Below, piece after piece: positions 62,101-64,000 of a stretch of DNA of 64,000 nucleotides. Numbering within the stretch: the first letter of the stretch is position 1; each line of letters starts with the position of its first letter. The stretch is taken from the NCBI GenBank assembly GCA_010093705.1, contig MU006089.1:1661561-1725560 (forward strand). The letters are read 5' to 3'. The notes below the pieces were generated by a model. That model searched no databases. It worked only from the letters and a program-made list of their open reading frames with translations, and had not been told where the DNA came from. A program made the translations under genes and the position numbers. The stretch is from Patellaria atrata CBS 101060 (Eukaryota; Ascomycota; Dothideomycetes; Patellariales; Patellariaceae).

Positions 62101-64000
62101 CCGCAACTTCGAAATGATTTGTATTCCAAATTAATGGTCCGGGCTCCTCACGTTAACAATCCATCTTCTTTGATGCTATCAGAAGATGCCTGGAGAATTG
62201 AATCATTACGAAACCCAGACGACGTTCCACAAACCATAGGTTCGAGATTCACAAGCGTGTTCAATTCAACGGCATCAAACCCTGCCACTAGGAGATGGGT
62301 TAAGGGCGAAATATCAAATTTTCACTATCTGATGCTCGTCAATACCTTAGCAGGAAGGACGTTTAACGATCTGACGCAATATCCTGTCTTCCCATGGGTG
62401 GTAGCTGATTATACCAGTGAAGAACTAGACCTCACCAATCCCAGAACATTCCGGGACTTCTCAAAACCGATGGGTTGTCAAACTGCTGCTAGAGAAGCTG
62501 AATTTAGGGATCGATATGTATCCTTTGGTGAGATGGGCGACCACAATGCTCCAGCATTTCACTACGGTACACATTACTCGTCCGCAATGATCGTTTCTTC
62601 ATATCTCATTCGATTGCAACCATTTGTTCAGTCATATCTCCTATTACAAGGAGGCAGTTTCGATCATGCAGACCGACTTTTTTCGTCCATTGAACGTGCT
62701 TGGCTTTCCGCCTCTCGAGACAACATGACGGACGTACGGGAACTGACTCCCGAGTTCTTTTATCTTCCGGAGTTCCTGATCAACAGTAACGGTTACAATT
62801 TCGGTTTTAAACAAGGCACAGGGGAGAAGATTGACGATGTTACCTTGCCCCCTTGGGCGAAAGGAGATCCTCACATATTCATCGCAAAACACCGAGAAGC
62901 CCTTGAGAGCCCATACGTCAGCAAGCACCTACACCAGTGGATTGATCTTGTCTTTGGGTTCAAGCAGCGTGGAGATACCGCCATTGATGCGGTAAACGTT
63001 TTCCATCATCTCTCTTATCACGGTGCCAAAGATCTAGACACGATAGAAGATCCAGTCGAGCGTCTTGCCACAATTGGCATCATACACAACTTCGGCCAGA
63101 CACCTCACCAAGTCTTCCAGAAATCCCACGTTCGCCGTGAAGAAGCGTCACAGCGATACAAACGGCTAGACAATGCCTCGGAATCGCTAGCCCGTCTCCC
63201 CTTCCCGCTGCTCGAGTCTCACGAGAGGGTGTCTTCGCTCCTCTACTCGCCGAAGTACGATCGTCTTCTCTGCTCCGCCGCTTTTAGAATCAATATCCCG
63301 CCAAACTATGAGAGGTACATGGAATGGGGTTTCGCGGACGGAAGCGTACGGTTCTACGCCGCAGACTCGAAGAAGTTGATCGGCTTGTTCGAGCACATAC
63401 ACCAAGGCCAGATATCTTGCGCGACCTTCCTAGATAGCAAGACCCTCATAACGGCGGGTACCGACTGCACCATCTCCACGTGGACAGTTTCGCCGGGAGC
63501 GAAGACTATCGATCTACAGCCTCGCGCTACGCTCTTCGGGCACCGGAAGCCGGTCACTGTACTCGCGGCTAGCAAGGCCTTCAGTACCTTCCTCTCCGCC
63601 GGTAGCGACGGGAAAGTTTTCCTCTGGGACCTAAACCGGCTCGAGTATATCCGGGAAGTCGACAACGGGAACCGACCCGTTGAATGCGCCAGGGTGAACA
63701 ATGTCAACGGGCAGATCATGCTCGGCTGCGGGAGACGGGTGAGGCTCTTCACGCTAAACGGCCATCTACTGCTCGATCAGGATGTCTGCGCCAAGGGCGA
63801 GGACGACGAGGTGGTTAGCTGTGCGTTCTACGAGGGCGTTGGGAACGAGTGGTTGGAGCGGGAATTGGTGTTCACGGGACACAGGAGGGGGAGGGTCAAT
63901 GTGAGTATATCATCCCGCCTTTAGTCGAGTCACTCGACTCGACACACTTCCGTCCTTCATGGTTAATCCGTTTTGCGATAGATATGGAGTAAAATCGTCG
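56165..64000 (+). CDS. BEACH-domain protein (beige/LYST, Bph1 type), partial
   Basis: Large scaffold of the beige/LYST/neurobeachin family, active in vesicle and vacuole membrane traffic. Exons: 56165-58769, 58820-59229, 59276-59762, 59807-63900, and 63982 to the window end; at least 2538 residues, 3' end missing. The N-terminal half is helical repeat. A concanavalin-like lectin domain is at about residues 370-560 (GYTLTAWIRVDQYD, FKEGIWYHIAVVHRRPK, ASLYVNGEF). A PH-BEACH domain at about 1810-1930 has DQVQHVCNVSRIIGLEACEG and KRRFLFRDVAIEIFFADG. The BEACH domain is at about 2000-2290 (GEISNFHYLMLVNTLAGRTF, NDLTQYPVFPWVVADY, HYGTHYSSAM, ELTPEFFYLPEFL, WIDLVFGFKQRG). WD40 repeats start near 2310. 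The final intron 63901-63981 restores GRVN-IWSKIV. Start ATG 56165 follows a TTG in the same frame. Confidence 0.94.

Overview
The window is nuclear DNA of a filamentous ascomycete (Pezizomycotina; a leotiomycete would fit, but that is inference). The evidence is gene-dense DNA with many short introns (44-127 nt, GT...AG, CTAAC/CTRAY-type branch points just before the acceptor), genes on both strands, fungal-type families (HET, Rds1, fused betaine-lipid synthase, 21 kDa complex I subunit) and no bacterial operon layout. Gene models were joined by hand from splice signals and conserved protein motifs. Exon coordinates are given in each entry, and all reading phases were checked to close.

Left part (1-41.9 kb) is mainly conserved housekeeping: translation initiation factor eIF4G; a small glycine-rich LEA-like protein whose first intron is filled by a CCCAT satellite; mitochondrial enoyl-CoA hydratase; Rer1; betaine-lipid synthase; the 21 kDa complex I subunit; the spliceosomal helicase Aquarius/Cwf11; a ten-exon hotdog thioesterase; TFIIH subunit Tfb2; a PHD-finger protein; a Baeyer-Villiger-type flavin monooxygenase; a FAR1-domain DNA-binding protein; an Rds1-like secreted stress protein; a Sec4/SrgA Rab GTPase; Nca2; and a HET-domain protein.

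Middle part (about 41.9-55.5 kb) is sparser, AT-richer and accessory: a cyclase-family enzyme, a BTB protein interrupted by acidic low-complexity sequence, a decayed kinase-like gene, a four-helix membrane protein that may lack its N-terminus, an 82-residue membrane/coiled-coil microprotein, a broken HET gene, a cupin and a lineage-specific hypothetical protein. Two dead or dying genes within 6.7 kb, with long empty stretches, mark this as a fast-evolving compartment.

Right end (56.2-64 kb) is a very large BEACH-domain protein (PH-BEACH-WD40) that runs off the window. Several neighbours share head-to-head promoters of 240-400 bp (enoyl-CoA hydratase/rer1, complex I/Aquarius, thioesterase/tfb2, nca2/HET), and several pairs converge tightly. 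There is no biosynthetic gene cluster, CRISPR array, prophage or intact transposon that I can support. The most unusual points are the satellite-filled intron with reiterated branch-point-like motifs, the thioesterase with a 13-nt microexon, the tandem duplication that copied a 5' splice site in the HET gene, and the decayed kinase gene.
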